From Siderastrea radians (lineage: Eukaryota; Cnidaria; Anthozoa; Scleractinia; Rhizangiidae): 64,000 nucleotides of DNA. Below, one piece after another: positions 12,601-22,948 of this stretch. The translations under genes and the position numbers were made by a program. Numbering within the stretch: position 1 is the first letter of the stretch; each line of letters opens with the position of its first letter. The notes beneath the pieces were generated by a model, which ran no database searches, was not told where the DNA came from, and was given only the letters and a program-made list of their open reading frames with translations. The DNA is taken from positions 69,865,376 to 69,929,375 of the forward strand of contig OZ024890.1 in NCBI GenBank assembly GCA_964017195.1, given 5' to 3'.

Positions 12601-13620
12601 TGGTAAAAAAGATCAAACCTCATCAGACTATCCCTGAAATTAACAAATGACGCCTTGTTGTAATGATAAATCCACATATTCTATGTACATGATCTATAAA
12701 GCGGAACGCCGGAACGCCCTTAAAAACTGTGTTTCACTACAATTGAACTGTATTTTCTTTCAATTCAGTTGCAGAAAGTCAAGATGCAGGCTGAAATGCA
12801 CTGGGTAAGCGAAATGACTGACAGGATTACTTTCAAATTAAGCAAGTAAGATAAAAATAGAAAGAATTGTTCAAAAGGTCGGCTGGGCTGAATTTTTTAT
12901 TACTGACACGAACGGAAATAATATAGAGCACCTTAAACGTTTTTCTGACTTTTTATTGTTTTTGTTTCAGTACATGGCAAGTGACTACAAATGGCAAAAT
13001 GAATTCCTTCGACAACGGTAATTTTTCGTTCGTATAGAAACTAGACAACACTATCCTTTTAACATCATCAACATCATCATCATCGTCGTCGTCGTCGTCG
13101 TCGTCGTCGTCATCGTCATAGAAATCATCATCATCATTACAAATTAACACCGTAGTATTTTAAAAGTAAAGGCCCTTTTACGTTCGGAATTCGCCAAACC
13201 TTGCGGTGGCTATTACCTTTCGACAGGTAAAATATAACAAGTATGAAACTGAAAGTAAGGTCAAAGATCAAGAGAAAACGAAAGTTTACAACTATGACCA
13301 TGCGCGTGTTGTATGCAAATGAAAATACTAAAATAGCTTGATTTAGAATGGTATTATGTCGTTGTCTCCCGGACAGTTAAGTCACTTCCAGGGAGCCCAG
13401 CGTTTTGTGCTGGGGTGGGGGGAAGGTTACATTTCGTAGTCGTTATCCTCGGTAATTACTACAAACGCTCAGTTTCAAAGTTATATTTACTTTGCGGGGA
13501 AGGGGGAGGGGGGGGATAAAGTAATGCCAACTTATGTCTCCTAGCCTCGACCCGCCTATTTATATTTTCTGTTCTTGCAGACTGCTATCCTCCCTGAAAT
13601 CCGACTCCAAGCCGCCATGA
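625..13620 (+). CDS. Coiled-coil protein built from a ladder of heptad mini-exons (5' end outside or unresolved)
   Basis: I do not recognise this gene. Exons read at 625-693, 1043-1105, 1311-1373, 1649-1711, 2744-2806, 4488-4550, 4963-5025, 6152-6214, 6382-6465, 6541-6603, 6900-6953, 9833-9895, 10306-10368, 10821-10867, 11108-11168, 12769-12804, 12971-13017 and 13581-13620 (stop TGA). All have AG/GT borders and compatible phases, giving about 355 residues. Ten of the first thirteen are exactly 63 bp in phase 0, i.e. 21 residues or three heptads. Two sequence classes recur: one starts FASEKAELQAKIEQL, the other LVSANADLQEKKRSL. Hydrophobic or Asn residues fall at heptad positions a and d, so a rod-like, probably dimeric coiled coil is inferred. 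The C-terminal part (KARLRKCQACKRYRKQY, then a basic helix and a tail ending SDSKPP) is not repetitive. No start codon or signal peptide was found; the gene probably begins before or near the left edge. Exon reading is strong; function is unknown. Confidence 0.72.
1043..2806 (+). repeat. Tandem exon-plus-intron duplications in the coiled-coil gene
   Basis: The introns following the exons at 1043, 1311 and 1649 are copies of each other. Shared segments include GATCAAACATTTGC (near 1172, 1516 and 2635) and a common stretch before each acceptor with TTCTTAG followed by TTCTTTCAG. The unit is roughly 0.3 kb. This shows that the exon ladder grew by duplication of whole exon-intron units and not by copying coding sequence alone. 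Confidence 0.8.
1762..2536. mobile_element. Harbinger-like MITE with TTA target-site duplication
   Basis: Terminal inverted repeats read GGGACTGTGCAATAATTA at the left and its complement at the right, the latter with one added G (GGTAATTATTGCACAGTCCC). TTA flanks both ends (1759-1761 and 2537-2539). The neighbouring duplicated intron has the uninterrupted site (AATTCTTATTTTCAAGAACAC near 1410-1430), which fixes the borders. A 3-bp TWA duplication is typical of the PIF/Harbinger superfamily. There is no transposase, so the element is non-autonomous. Confidence 0.75.
2848..4139. mobile_element. CAGGG-ended DNA transposon remnant with 6-bp flanking repeat
   Basis: The left end starts CAGGGTCTGGAAGGGG and the right end finishes CCCCTTCCACATCCTG, an imperfect inverted repeat. 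GTCATT is present on both sides (2842-2847 and 4140-4145). Tracts of TCACGAATCACG near the left and CACGGATCACGCG near the right extend the inverted similarity. CAGGG termini recall hAT elements, but those usually make 8-bp duplications, so the superfamily is open. No transposase is recognised. It sits in an intron of the coiled-coil gene. Confidence 0.55.
3566..3888. mobile_element. Nested inverted-repeat element
   Basis: Arms of about 35 bp face each other: the left contains GAAGCTTCAACATCCACCCC followed by CCGGGCAT, the right contains ATGCCCGGGGGGTGGATGTT then TAAGCTTC. The interior is C-rich and non-coding in appearance. It lies wholly inside the CAGGG-ended element, so it inserted later or is part of that family's body. 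Confidence 0.5.
4333..4402 (+). repeat. tRNA-derived SINE-like sequence
   Basis: A box A-like AGTAGCTCAGTGGTTAGAG is followed after tRNA-like spacing by a box B-like GGTCATGGGTTGTACTC. The acceptor stem cannot be closed cleanly and box B is degenerate, so this is a tRNA-derived repeat and not a working tRNA gene. It is about 85 bp upstream of the exon at 4488. Confidence 0.5.
5170..5545. repeat. Dispersed repeat family, copy 1 (with inverted GGTAAATTGGCC arms)
   Basis: This stretch shares long near-identical runs with 14064-14345 (for example CAAACTTTAATTCTCATGAG and TATTTTGTGACCAT) and with 46600-46860 (TTTCTAAAGAAACTGTGGTG). The motif GATAAGGTAAATTGGCCATC recurs in inverted form at 5495-5535, so the 3' half folds back on itself. 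It lies in an intron of the coiled-coil gene. No coding capacity is evident. Confidence 0.7.
7388..7482 (+). pseudogene. Dead heptad mini-exon with internal inverted copy
   Basis: A normal acceptor (GTGTCAG) and start reading LVSSITELQ are followed by an inverted piece of the same exon type: read on the minus strand, about 7424-7456 gives LVSANTELQEE. After this the forward sequence resumes as a plausible exon tail with an intact-looking donor GGAG/GTGAGG. The forward frame hits TGA inside the inverted part. The flanking exons join in phase 0 without it, so it can be skipped harmlessly. Confidence 0.65.
8152..8235 (+). pseudogene. Second dead mini-exon, palindromic, with GT-to-GC donor
   Basis: The right half (ATGGGCGCGGATTTATTGAA and on to GAAGAAGAA) is a diverged copy of the second half of the intact exon at 10306-10368. 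The left half is its inverted complement (TTCTTCGTTCAAGAAATCTG then CGCCCAT), so the exon is a near-palindrome. Where the intact exon has GAG/GTGACG this copy has GAA/GCGATG, so the donor is damaged. The forward frame runs on to a stop downstream. It is the second of two neighbouring mini-exons broken the same way. Confidence 0.65.
8445..8515 (-). repeat. tRNA-derived SINE-like sequence (minus strand)
   Basis: On the minus strand GGCCTAGTGGATTAATATCC resembles box A and its flank, and CCGGGTTCGGCTCC resembles box B. The anticodon loop and acceptor stem do not fold convincingly as a functional tRNA, so it is taken as a tRNA-derived repeat. Confidence 0.4.
8960..9035. repeat. GGACG-type minisatellite
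   Basis: Degenerate repeats of GGACGGACGTAC-like units sit just before CACGTGACTATTACGTCAC. They are non-coding and lie in the long intron between the exons at 6900 and 9833. Confidence 0.6.
9270..9400. repeat. Short hairpin followed by a GTTCA pentamer run
   Basis: ACCGCAAAGCTAAACG is inverted as CGTTTAGCTTTGCGGT about 40 bp later (arms near 9277-9292 and 9329-9344). The second arm runs into a pentamer run of AGTTC units (about 9355-9380). Confidence 0.6.
13063..13140. repeat. CATC/GTC trinucleotide microsatellite
   Basis: An ATC/CGT trinucleotide run lies in the last intron of the coiled-coil gene. Read on the minus strand it gives a poly-Asp ORF, which is a shadow of the repeat. Confidence 0.8.
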
Positions 13621-13791
13621 ATCTGAAAAGGAATCTGCCGATATTGTTTATGAGTTGTCCATTTTTTGTTTTTTATGAGCCTTATGCGAAGGAAGTATGA
13701 AAGTGGAACTGAATAATTTATATACATTTGAATTTACAATCACAAAAATACGCAGGTTTTTTGCCGAAATGCCTCGCGTAAGTGCATTGTC

Positions 13792-13797
13792 AATAAA
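13792..13797 (+). terminator. Poly(A) signal of the coiled-coil gene
   Basis: AATAAA lies 172 bp past the stop codon of the coiled-coil gene and is followed by a TGTTGT/TTGTATTG-rich stretch, as expected of a downstream cleavage element. Confidence 0.6.
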
Positions 13798-13935
13798 GTG
13801 TTGTACGTTTTTGTATTGTATTGTTGTCTTGTATTCTATAGTAGACCGCGATAAGTTGTGGCCCTTTGCATGACTTGGACCCATGGTTTAAAGTCTGTCA
13901 TAGTGGCTGACAAATAGCGCAGACATGGGACGCCA

Positions 13936-13982
13936 ACGCAACAAACAAACAAACAAACGAACAAAACAAACAAACAAACAAA
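13936..13982. repeat. AAAC tetranucleotide run
   Basis: This is a simple run of ACAA/CAAA units with two interruptions, lying just downstream of the coiled-coil gene. Confidence 0.8.
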
Positions 13983-14063
13983 GGAATTAACATCTGAATA
14001 GCTGCTGCCTCTTTATCTTTTACTGATGTCCTACTGTGTTACTTGCCATCCGGACCCATTGGT

Positions 14064-14345
14064 GAAGGAAATATGCAGATCTTCTTTTTCGTTATAATTG
14101 CAATACTTTTGGAAGTTAGTATTTCCTCTGTCAAACTTTAATTCTCATGAGTATTTTGTGACCATTGGCGAATTATGGTAGGGGAGCCATAATACGAAGT
14201 AAACAAGGGCGTTAGTTTAGAAACTGTGGTGCTGCGTCGGTGGGGAAGTAAAACACAGATCTTTGGATTTATCAACTGAGTTGTAATTGATGAGGTAAAT
14301 TGTCCATCGTAACGTAATTGAAAACTGACGTTTCGAGTGTTAGCA
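14064..14345. repeat. Dispersed repeat family, copy 2
   Basis: It is homologous to 5170-5480 along almost its whole length (shared CAAACTTTAATTCTCATGAG and CAAGGGCGTTAGTTT) and ends at GACGTTTCGAGTGTTAGCAA. It lacks the second inverted arm seen in the other copies. The rest of 13800-14720 is AT-rich with no gene seen. Confidence 0.7.
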
Positions 14346-14727
14346 AATACCCTATCTAAACGCTGTTTCAACCAAAAATATAGTTCAAATAGATGGACTA
14401 GGTTATAGATCTCGAAAAAACAGTAATTATACTTGAAATACATCCCCGCAAATTAGTTGCATTATTTTGAAATTTCGAAGAAATAGCATTAAAATACATC
14501 ATAATGGCTTCTAGATAGCGTTTAAATAGTATAAACAGTATAAAAACTTTTTAAAATCACATTTTAAATACATTTGGTTTGGTAATTATAAGTTTGGTAA
14601 ATTTATCAATAAGTTATCTATATAACGTTACAGTCTCATTGCGTATGCTTTCCCAGAAAGTTAAATGAAATCGCTGTATGTCTAAAGTCGCTAGGCAAGC
14701 AATACCTGGAGGCTGACTCAGCAGCAC

Positions 14728-15960
14728 ATGACGGTCTGGGCGGTGGAAATCGAAGCCGGCGACGCGTCAAGAATCCCAAGGTTCGATAGAATGGAAAGGC
14801 AAACTGGCCGAATGTTAGCTGAGTTGGGGACTATTTATTCTCTGCTTGGTCCGAAAATAATCAGAGCTAGACTGAATGATTTTAGAGTCAAATACAACAA
14901 AGCCTGTAACAATAAAGCTATAATTAGCCATGGATTTGTCGATCATTTTCCGTAATTGCAAGGCGAGCAAAGTCACGGATTGGTTACCATGTGACGTCGC
15001 ATAGTGACTCAGTCAAGATAAGCGGTCCGCAAGCATGCGGACATCGAATGAGCGTAAACGTATGTGGTTTTAAATAAGATTTAATAATTCAATTTATGGC
15101 TGCAACTGATCGTGTGGTTGTTGTGATTGATCTTGTGTGACTTGTCAATTTCTTCACGTCTAAATGCCGTCTTCCCTTTTGAAGGAAATACGTAAACGTA
15201 TGGCGTCAAATTATTCCTGATAGCACGTATTTTTGAGAAAATGTGACCAGAAGCCGCCTTCTCAGTTTCTCGCCTTAGAAAATCCGTTCCGCGTGACAAA
15301 CCTGATCGTGGAAAATACAATGCTACACGTCTTGTTACTAATGACGTTCCGTATGACGAATGTGGCAAACCTATATCCACAGAGTCGCCCCCGCCCTTCT
15401 GCAGTACATGTAATTCCGCACGCAAGGAAGCCACAGAACTCAGCAATCAGTGCGGAAAAAGAATTGCAGGAGCTGACACAGTGTAAAACGCAGAAGGTAA
15501 AGACACGAGATATTAAGGTTAACTCAGTGTAGTACACTGTAAACAATCTTATTGCACCTACACCGTTTCCCAAATTCTCTTGAGTTAAGGCGGGATCGGC
15601 ATCCAAACGCACCAGATACGAAGCCTGAGAAAGACTTCTGGAGGTGACAACCAAGAGTATGTTTTCCGTCAAAAAAACATTTACGTTGCCAATCAACTCC
15701 AAAATGGCTTTTATTGTCTGTATTTAATCTTGTATTCATCTTGCATTTTAATTAATTCAATGAAAACTGTTTCCGTAGAGCCTACTAAATCATGAATGGC
15801 TGAGCGAGGGTGGACTCGTCAATAATTCTCGAGCTCTCCACGGAGACTCCACTTAAAGGAAACGAATTTCGCTAAGGAATCAAGGTATTTTTACTGTTAT
15901 TAAATTGATGCTTTCCTTAGTCCCGGAAGAGCCAGTGGAGCGATATTTGCCCCCGCAGTT
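14728..15960. repeat. Duplicated block, copy 1 (left part)
   Basis: This block is homologous to 19440-20400. Shared landmarks in order are GATAGAATGGAAAGGCAA, a GATTGGTT box followed by an ATAGT(G/A)ACTCAGTCAAGATA stretch, an ORF segment with AACTCAGCAATCAG, ACTGTTTC(C/T)GTAGAGCCTACTAA, and CCACGGAGACTCC. Upstream of the ORF segment this copy has an inverted CCAAT box, a CRE-like TGACGTCG and an AP-1-like TGACTCAG (14979-15014), as if a promoter had been duplicated. No full gene could be assembled. The similarity resumes at about 18060 after an unrelated stretch. Confidence 0.65.
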
Positions 15961-16330
15961 GTAGTAACCGAGTTCATTCAAACGAAGTAAATTCAACCGA
16001 TTTCTGATGTTGTAACCCTACAGGAAACGTTTTGTTTATCAAAGATTCGGCTGACAACTCGAGTAGCTCGAGTTTAATCTTCAATTTATCTTTAGTGCTT
16101 TATATCGATTATCTTACTTATGAGATCTCATATACGATCACTCAGATCACTTCTAGAAATTAGAGATTTCCGAGCATTTTGGAAGATTTTTCAAAATTGT
16201 CCGAAGGTCATTTCACAAAAATTCAACATCCAGTCATTCACATTTGAATTTATTAAACAGCAAAGCAAAGATATCAACAGTTATTAAATCAGATTCGCAG
16301 CATGCTCAGTCAACAGTGAGGACAGTCTTA

Positions 16331-16960
16331 GGGGGTATTTACATGAGACCGGGGCGAACTCAGACCGGTACGAACTTGTAACGCCACGAAATTTTTGCAG
16401 CCGTTTACATGAGACCGGTACGAAATGCTTGGTCGATTACATGACCTTCATAATTCGATTATTTAACATGTTGTAAGCCAACTGGCACACAATTTACGCC
16501 AATAGCTTATAGACAAACGTAGAATTTACTGACTACAGAAAAATACAAAGAAACGCCAATTGGGCGGCCCGTATACTGTGCAGTATCTCAAAATGACGGA
16601 CTCCCTGCACGCATTAACGCAAGCATATATTCAACTGATTTTACCTTCTACGCCTTGTTTCCTTGTGTTATCGACTATGTTATCCGCAAAAGTGATGCTA
16701 TCGTTGCTAAGAAACAGCAAAAATGATGAAGCCAAAAGAAGAAACGTATTAGACCCAGACCCGGTCTAAGATACATGAGAACGGTACGAACTCAGACCGG
16801 TAAGAAAGTTACTCGTCTCGGTCCAGCGAGGGAGACGAAGTCAGACCAGTCTGAGTTCATTTTCAGACCGGTCTCATGTAAACGCAAGAAAAGAAGTGTA
16901 TGGTGGCCGATACCAACTCATGCCGGTCTGAGTTCGTCCCGGTCTCGTGTAAATACCCCC
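16331..16960. mobile_element. Fold-back element with GGGGGTATTTACA ends
   Basis: The left end GGGGGTATTTACATGAGACC and the right end (GGTCTCGTGTAAATACCCCC) are inverted repeats. Sub-repeats of AGACCGGT and GAACTCAGACCGG recur inside in both orientations. TTA precedes the left end and TAA follows the right end; this would fit a Harbinger-type site, but the two triplets are not identical. No transposase is present. Confidence 0.6.
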
Positions 16961-18059
16961 TAAGTGAGAACGGTTACCAGTCTGAGAAGTCCCCGTGTAA
17001 TCATGGGAAATTTTTGTATACCAGATGAAATTCTCGACTTGAACAAAGCGAGGCGCGCAATGTGGTCTCGGGAAATACTTAATTTCAAAGCAACAAAAAG
17101 CCGTTTCGCGTCGAGATTCTTTCCGTTTGCAAAAGATAAGCTAAGGTTTGCTGCAAAAAGCTTAAACCGAAGACCTGGGTAAACGCCACAGTACAGTAAA
17201 TGTTGTTTTTAAATGTCGATTTACATTTCCAAAATTGTTTAACTGATCGTTTGATCCAGATTTCACCGATTTTTGCAATTTTGGTCAGAAAGTCGCTCCA
17301 ATTTTGATCAACCGGTCGCCATGTAGGTCATGAACATAGTCATGTGAAGTGTCTGCAAAAATTGCATGCGCATATACACGCAAGCAAGAAAATCGAAAGT
17401 TTTTTGCTTTTAAAGTCTTTAAAAGCAAATGTGTCGTTTACTTGAATAAAATTTTTGGCTGGAAACTTTTTGTCGATTATTCTGTCTGTTTTAAGTGATG
17501 ATGTGGTTCAAAAAGCAACGTTTTGTAAACACGGACTAATTTGAATAAGCGACTGTTAAAATTTGATATTCGAACGGCTCTCATCAACGTGTGGGAAATT
17601 TCAGCAATTTTCGTTTTCAAGGTTGTTTTCTGCCTGATACCTAGTTTTCTATGTCAGAATATATTAATAATATTTAACTTGAGCAGACAAAATTTATTCT
17701 ATAATAAACACGTAAAAACACGCGAGTCAACGGGTTAAGTAATTGTTGCGTTTCTGTATAAGTTTTAAAAATACAGTTTCACCTGTGCATGTTCGTTATT
17801 GGGTTATTACAATGTGTTTACTTAAACTGAAGGAAAGTGAACGACCAATTGAAAACGAACAGCAAACAATGGATACACTAAATACAAAGAGTTAGACAAA
17901 TCCAGTCTAGTTCACATTTCCTAGGCAAACTCTTTTCCACAAACTTTAACTGTTACCTTGTTGCGTTTTTATAACTTTAAAATACCGTTTAAGTTGTGCA
18001 AGTCTTTACAACAATATATTTTGCTATTCTTTGAGCTTATTTTACGTTGCCATTATCAG

Positions 18060-18530
18060 TGAAATTATAGAAAAGCGAGGGCAGCTATAGTGAAAACTTT
18101 TACTAGTAATAAAATTATAGCACAACGTTTCAGCCGTTCTTAAGAGAACAAAGCAGCTGTCTTAAAAGTAGGAAATCATAAATTTGTTGTGAGGAGTGAT
18201 TCCTTTCATTAATTGTTTTATTGATCACTTGTGTTTCTGTGGTTTCCATTGAAACCGAGCTATACTTTTCACTCCAATACAACTATACCGAAAAATTTCT
18301 TGTTCTTAACCCTGTTCATCATTTTTGGGTCCAGTATCAGTGAAACAAAGTTTACTTTTAGTCTGTCTTGTTCCTGGAATCAACGGATTTAGTTGAGACT
18401 CGAAGTAGACACAAAGAAGAGAGAGAATACCAATGACAACCTTTTATTGGGGTCTTCAGCGGTACGGTACACTGATCTTACAAGTTCCTCAAGCAGGAAT
18501 TTAATACACTGCAACAGAAAACGGCACAAC
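18060..18530. repeat. Duplicated block, copy 1 (right part)
   Basis: It matches 20390-20680 and 20930-21060 (shared GTTTCCATTGAAA, ATCAACGGATTTAGTTG-like text and TTGGGGTCTTCA). It continues the duplicated block after the intervening 16-18 kb stretch. The rest of 16960-19440 shows only AT-rich sequence and no supportable gene. Confidence 0.55.
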
Positions 18531-19439
18531 CTGATGCACAAGACAGCATTAAACACCTTGTGTTATTGTGATGAAACCATTAGTAATTTTTTCATGAGCT
18601 GGCGTAGCATCACTCACCCTATGCCATCGCGCGCGTTGGCTCTGGCTTTTATCATTTTTGGATCAAGCTGGCTCATTCCATTTCGGTATCCGCACGTCTT
18701 TTTTTTTTTTTTTTGCTAGCTGCGACTTTGAGAGCTTGTAGAACATTTTTAGACTCCCCCTCACCTATTCAATGTTGCACCGCTGCAAAGCTCAACGTTT
18801 GTGTCTGAACAAATCAAATAACATTGTTTTTCTTCATTTTCACTTCTTATGTTACACGGAGATACTAGCCTTTCTAGATCTGGCTACTCTAAAATTCGTG
18901 TTAAAATAAAGTTCATGTATGTATGAGTGGAGATTAGTGGTGTAAAATATAGAAAAATACCATACAAAATAAAAATGTCTCGATCATTTTGTCGTTCATT
19001 ATCGTTTGAAATTCTAATGATAATTAAGGTTCGAAAATTCTCACTTTCCCTGTGTTGTGAGGTCAAAACTCACGCTGTTTGCAACGAGTGCTGTGAATTG
19101 AAAAGCACGTTTTGACTAACCTAAAAACAGGTTTAAAATATGATGGTTTAAAAAAGCATTTGGAAATGATACTTCTTGTTACGCTTTCAAACAACACATG
19201 AAAAAACAGTCTAATTTCAATATGTTTAAATTGAAAGCAAGATTAAGGGATATTTGCAAGGTGATTTAAAATAAAAGCTAAGATCTTTGCCCGACTGTTT
19301 TCAAGTTTATAGCTTTAAACAGCTATTTTCATTGTTTTAAGAGGCTCTCCCAAATCTTCACTGTCCAACTCAGAATGTATTGTTTGAAAGGCGTAGCGGG
19401 ATCCTTGGTATCCGTGTAAGCTATGCCCTGGGGCCGATA

Positions 19440-21060
19440 AGAACACATTTCGGTCTGTGCTGCGGAAATCAAAGCTGGCGACGCGCGAGGAATTCGAAAG
19501 TTTGATAGAGTGGAAAGGCAATCTGGCTGAATGTTGACTGTGTTCGGGATTACTTACTTTCTGCTCGATCTAAAAATATAATCCCAGCCTTAAAGAGTTT
19601 AGATTCAAATACAAGGACAATTATTATAACAAAGGCTGCGATGACAAAAACAAAGCTATAATTAGCCATAAATTTTTGTTTTACTCTGTTTCCTTTATAG
19701 ATTATCGATCATTTTACGTCACTGCGAGGCGGGCAAAGTCGCGGATTGGTTGCCACCTGCATGTCGTCACATAGTAACTCAGTCAAGATAAATACTGATT
19801 GGACCCACAAAGTCGCCTCCTCCCTCCCAAAATTCGTGTATTTCCGCGCGCATGGAAGCCGCGCAAAACTCAGCAATCAGCAAGAATAAAGAATCGCAAG
19901 AGCTGACACACTACACAAAAGTAAGGTAAAGACGCAAGGTTAACTTAGTGTTTTACATTTGTGTCCATCGAATAAGAAACAATCCAAGTGCACCTCAGTA
20001 CACCATTTCCCAATATTTGTTGAGCAAACGTACTAGATACGACTCCTTAGTAAGGCGTCTGGTAGTGTTCAGCAAAAGAGTACCTTAATATTGTAGAATA
20101 TATATTTTACCCCACGAAAAAACCATTTTAGCTCCAAACAAACTATACAACGGCTTTTATTGTCTGTCCGGTCGAATAGATCTCAGTTGCATTTTGATTA
20201 ATTTCATGAAGACTGTTTCTGTAGAGCCTACTAAGTCCACTAGCTGAGAGAGGTCGGGCTTGTCAGTAAATTCTCTCCACGGAGACTCCGCTTCAAGGAA
20301 ACGAATTTCGCTGAGGAATCAAGATATTTTTAGTGTTATTAAATTGATACCTTGCTTAGTCCCGGAATAGCTACTGGAGCGATATATTTTGTAATGAAAT
20401 TGTGTTATTTGTTTCAGCGGTCCTTCGTAGAACAAAGTAGTAGTATTAAAAGTGGGAAATCATTAGTTTGTTATGACGAGCTATTCTATTTGTTATTTTT
20501 TTAATTGATCTTTTGGGTTTAGTATGGTTTCCATTGAAATAGCTCTACTTTTAACTCCAGTACAATTATGCTGACAGCTTTCCTGTTCTTAACCGGCTCT
20601 GTTTAACATTGTTTTGGTCCAGCATCAGTTAAATAGCGTTTACTTTTAGTCGTACTCTGTTCCTGGGATCAATGGATTTAGTTGCTTCAAGCAATTTCTT
20701 ATTTTTCGTTTAAACTATGCAAGGAAAACTGACTTTCTAGGTACACGACAGACTAATTGCTTTTAATTGCTTTACATTCCTTGCATTGCGGCGAAGGGGG
20801 CTGGGGCTGTTAAGTACTAAAACAAGCAATGTAATTTATAAGGAGTGACAAGAAAGACACACATTTAGACTTCTGCTGAAAGGCTCGTACCCCTGAAACA
20901 CAAGAGCGAGTTGAAAAAAACCTTGCAATTAGAAAAGAGACGCAAATTAAAGACAAATAGGAGAGAGAATTCATGCCAATGATAACCTTTATTTGGGGTC
21001 TTCACCGGAACAAACTTATAAGTTCCGCAAGAAGGAATTTGGTACATATTTTAGTTGAGA
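19440..21060. repeat. Duplicated block, copy 2
   Basis: This is the more compact copy. The order seen at 14728-15960 and then 18060-18530 is here continuous, including GTTTCCATTGAAAT (near 20527) and CCAATGATAACCTTTATTTG (near 20977). The comparison implies that about 2.1 kb (15960-18060, holding an inverted-repeat element) was inserted in copy 1 or lost from copy 2. No recognisable protein domain is encoded. Confidence 0.65.
19852..19920 (+). CDS. Candidate short first exon conserved between the two blocks
   Basis: The frame starts ATG (MEAAQNSAIS), runs 23 codons and ends at AAA followed by a good donor, GTAAGG. The other block keeps the same frame (QNSAIS, then KELQELT) and a donor GTAAAG at 15497, but its start codon position reads AGG. 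Conservation of frame and donor beside a promoter-like segment suggests a first coding exon or a relic of one. No partner exon or function is identified. Confidence 0.25.
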
Positions 21061-21370
21061 AACAGAACTGAAATGGCCTGCTTACTTACACAACCTGTTA
21101 CACAAGAGAGCACTATAAATAAACATTGATAAACACTGTGTGTTATTCTGATGAAGTCTTATCGTCTCCCATTAGTTACTTTTCGAGAGTGAGACTGATT
21201 TTCGATGGCGTGAAATTAAATCAAGTGTATTAAATCAATTGTAATCAGCGTTTTGGCATATAAAAAATCTGAAGAACTGTGGTATTCTGTATCCAGTCAG
21301 AGGTATGAAGCCGGTTCAGTCAGTAAACAACTGTTGTTCAACCCGTCTTTCCTATGAAAGATTTTTAATT

Positions 21371-22632
21371 AAGACCGATGTAGATATAATTTAGCTCTGA
21401 ATTTATAGCGAATTCGCTGTTTAGGAGGCAAGCATGTCACTCATCTCAGCCTAAGGGCAAAGACGTTATTGACTCCTAATGTGAAGCATAATAAGCAATG
21501 TTTGAGATGTGAATAAGCACAATAAGTAATGTCAGCCCATTTCGCGAAATCGTGTTTGCTGTAGCTTGATACTACTTTCTAGTTGGATTTTTTAAAACGT
21601 AAACGTTAAGTTCCATGAAGGACAGAGAAGGAGCACAAGGGCGTTGGCCGAAGCAACCTAATTTAAAAAAGAATAGATAGACAAGAAAACATCTTTCGGT
21701 ACATACAGGGCATCCAAGCCAGACTGAGCTAGTCGACCTCTAAACTGGTGGACTTAGCGGTGGTTGCAATGCTTTGAGTAGGAAAAAATTAAAAAAAAAA
21801 ACCCCACAGTGACTTGACAAATTTTATACACAACCAAGTTCTTATGTCCCAGAAATGACACGTTTTCGAACGGCGTCGGAATGGAACTTTCCACTACACC
21901 ATGAAATTTTTATAAGTAATTACCGTGCTCGCTTATTTGGCATTCATTCAGTCTTTTTTGCGTTTATTCATTCATGCTATGTATATACTAATATACTAAT
22001 ACTAAGACCGATGTAGGTATAATTTAGCTCTGAATTCTTAGCGAATTCACTGTTTAGGAGGCAAGCATGTCATTCATCTCAGCCTAAGGGCAAAGACGTT
22101 ATTGACTCCTAATGTGAAGCATAATAAGCAATGTTTGAGATGTGAATAAGCACAATAAGTAATGTCGGCCCATTTTCGCGAAATCGTGTTTGCTGTAGCT
22201 TGATTCTACTTTCTAGTTGGATTTTTTAAAACGTAAACGTTAAGTTCCATGAAGGACAGAGAAGGAGCACAAGGGCGTTGGCCGAAGCAACCTAATTTAT
22301 AAAAAGAATAGATAGAACAAGAAAACATCTTCCGGTACATACAGGGTATCCAAGCGAGACTGAGCTAGTCGACCTCTAAACTGGTGGACTTAGCGGTGAT
22401 TGCAATGCTTTGAGTAGGAAAAAAAATTCAAAAAAATAAAAAACCCCACAGTGACTTGACAAATTTTATACACAACCAAGTTCTTATGTCCCAGAAATGA
22501 CACGTTTTCGAACGGCGTCGGAATGGAACTTTCCACTACACCATAAAATTTTTATAAGTAATTACTATGCTCGCTTATTTGGCATTCATTCAGTCTTTTA
22601 TGCGTTTATTCATTCATGCTATGTATATACTA
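21371..22632. repeat. Tandem duplication, period 643 bp
   Basis: Two near-identical head-to-tail copies start at 21371 and 22014 (both AAGACCGATGTAG). They share runs such as GGAGGCAAGCATGTCA and CTCTAAACTGGTGGACTTAG and differ only at scattered bases and small poly-A length changes, so the duplication is recent. No long reading frame is conserved. It lies about 300 bp upstream of the astacin gene's first coding exon; between 22632 and 22948 nothing else is seen. Confidence 0.9.
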
Positions 22633-22948
22633 GTTCTTTTCACGGATTTTTTTAAAAAATTTTTTGTTCATGTTCCGGAATGTTCTGGATGTTATCAATG
22701 GGCGAAATCTGAGTTCAATTTTTGAAAACATTTTTATAAGCATTTTTCAACGCTAAAAATAGTATAAGATAGTGCAATTCAGCGTGGTCTTAGAAAAATT
22801 ACGGGACTCATTTATTCCAAAACTGCACAAGAAGAATACAACAAAAAGGAAACAGTACCAGTCTAGAAAGTACTTTTCTTAAGCCTCTATTTCATACGAA
22901 TGTTTTCTAACTTTTCTTTTTTATGTGTTTTACATAGAATATTAACTT

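Noticed and set aside
12953..13150. Minus-strand poly-Asp ORF
   Set aside because: It is the translation of a trinucleotide microsatellite and overlaps a real plus-strand exon.
15262..15702. Minus-strand ORF of 146 codons
   Set aside because: It spans the duplicated block whose other copy does not keep this frame, has no recognisable domain, and overlaps the plus-strand ORF that is conserved between copies.
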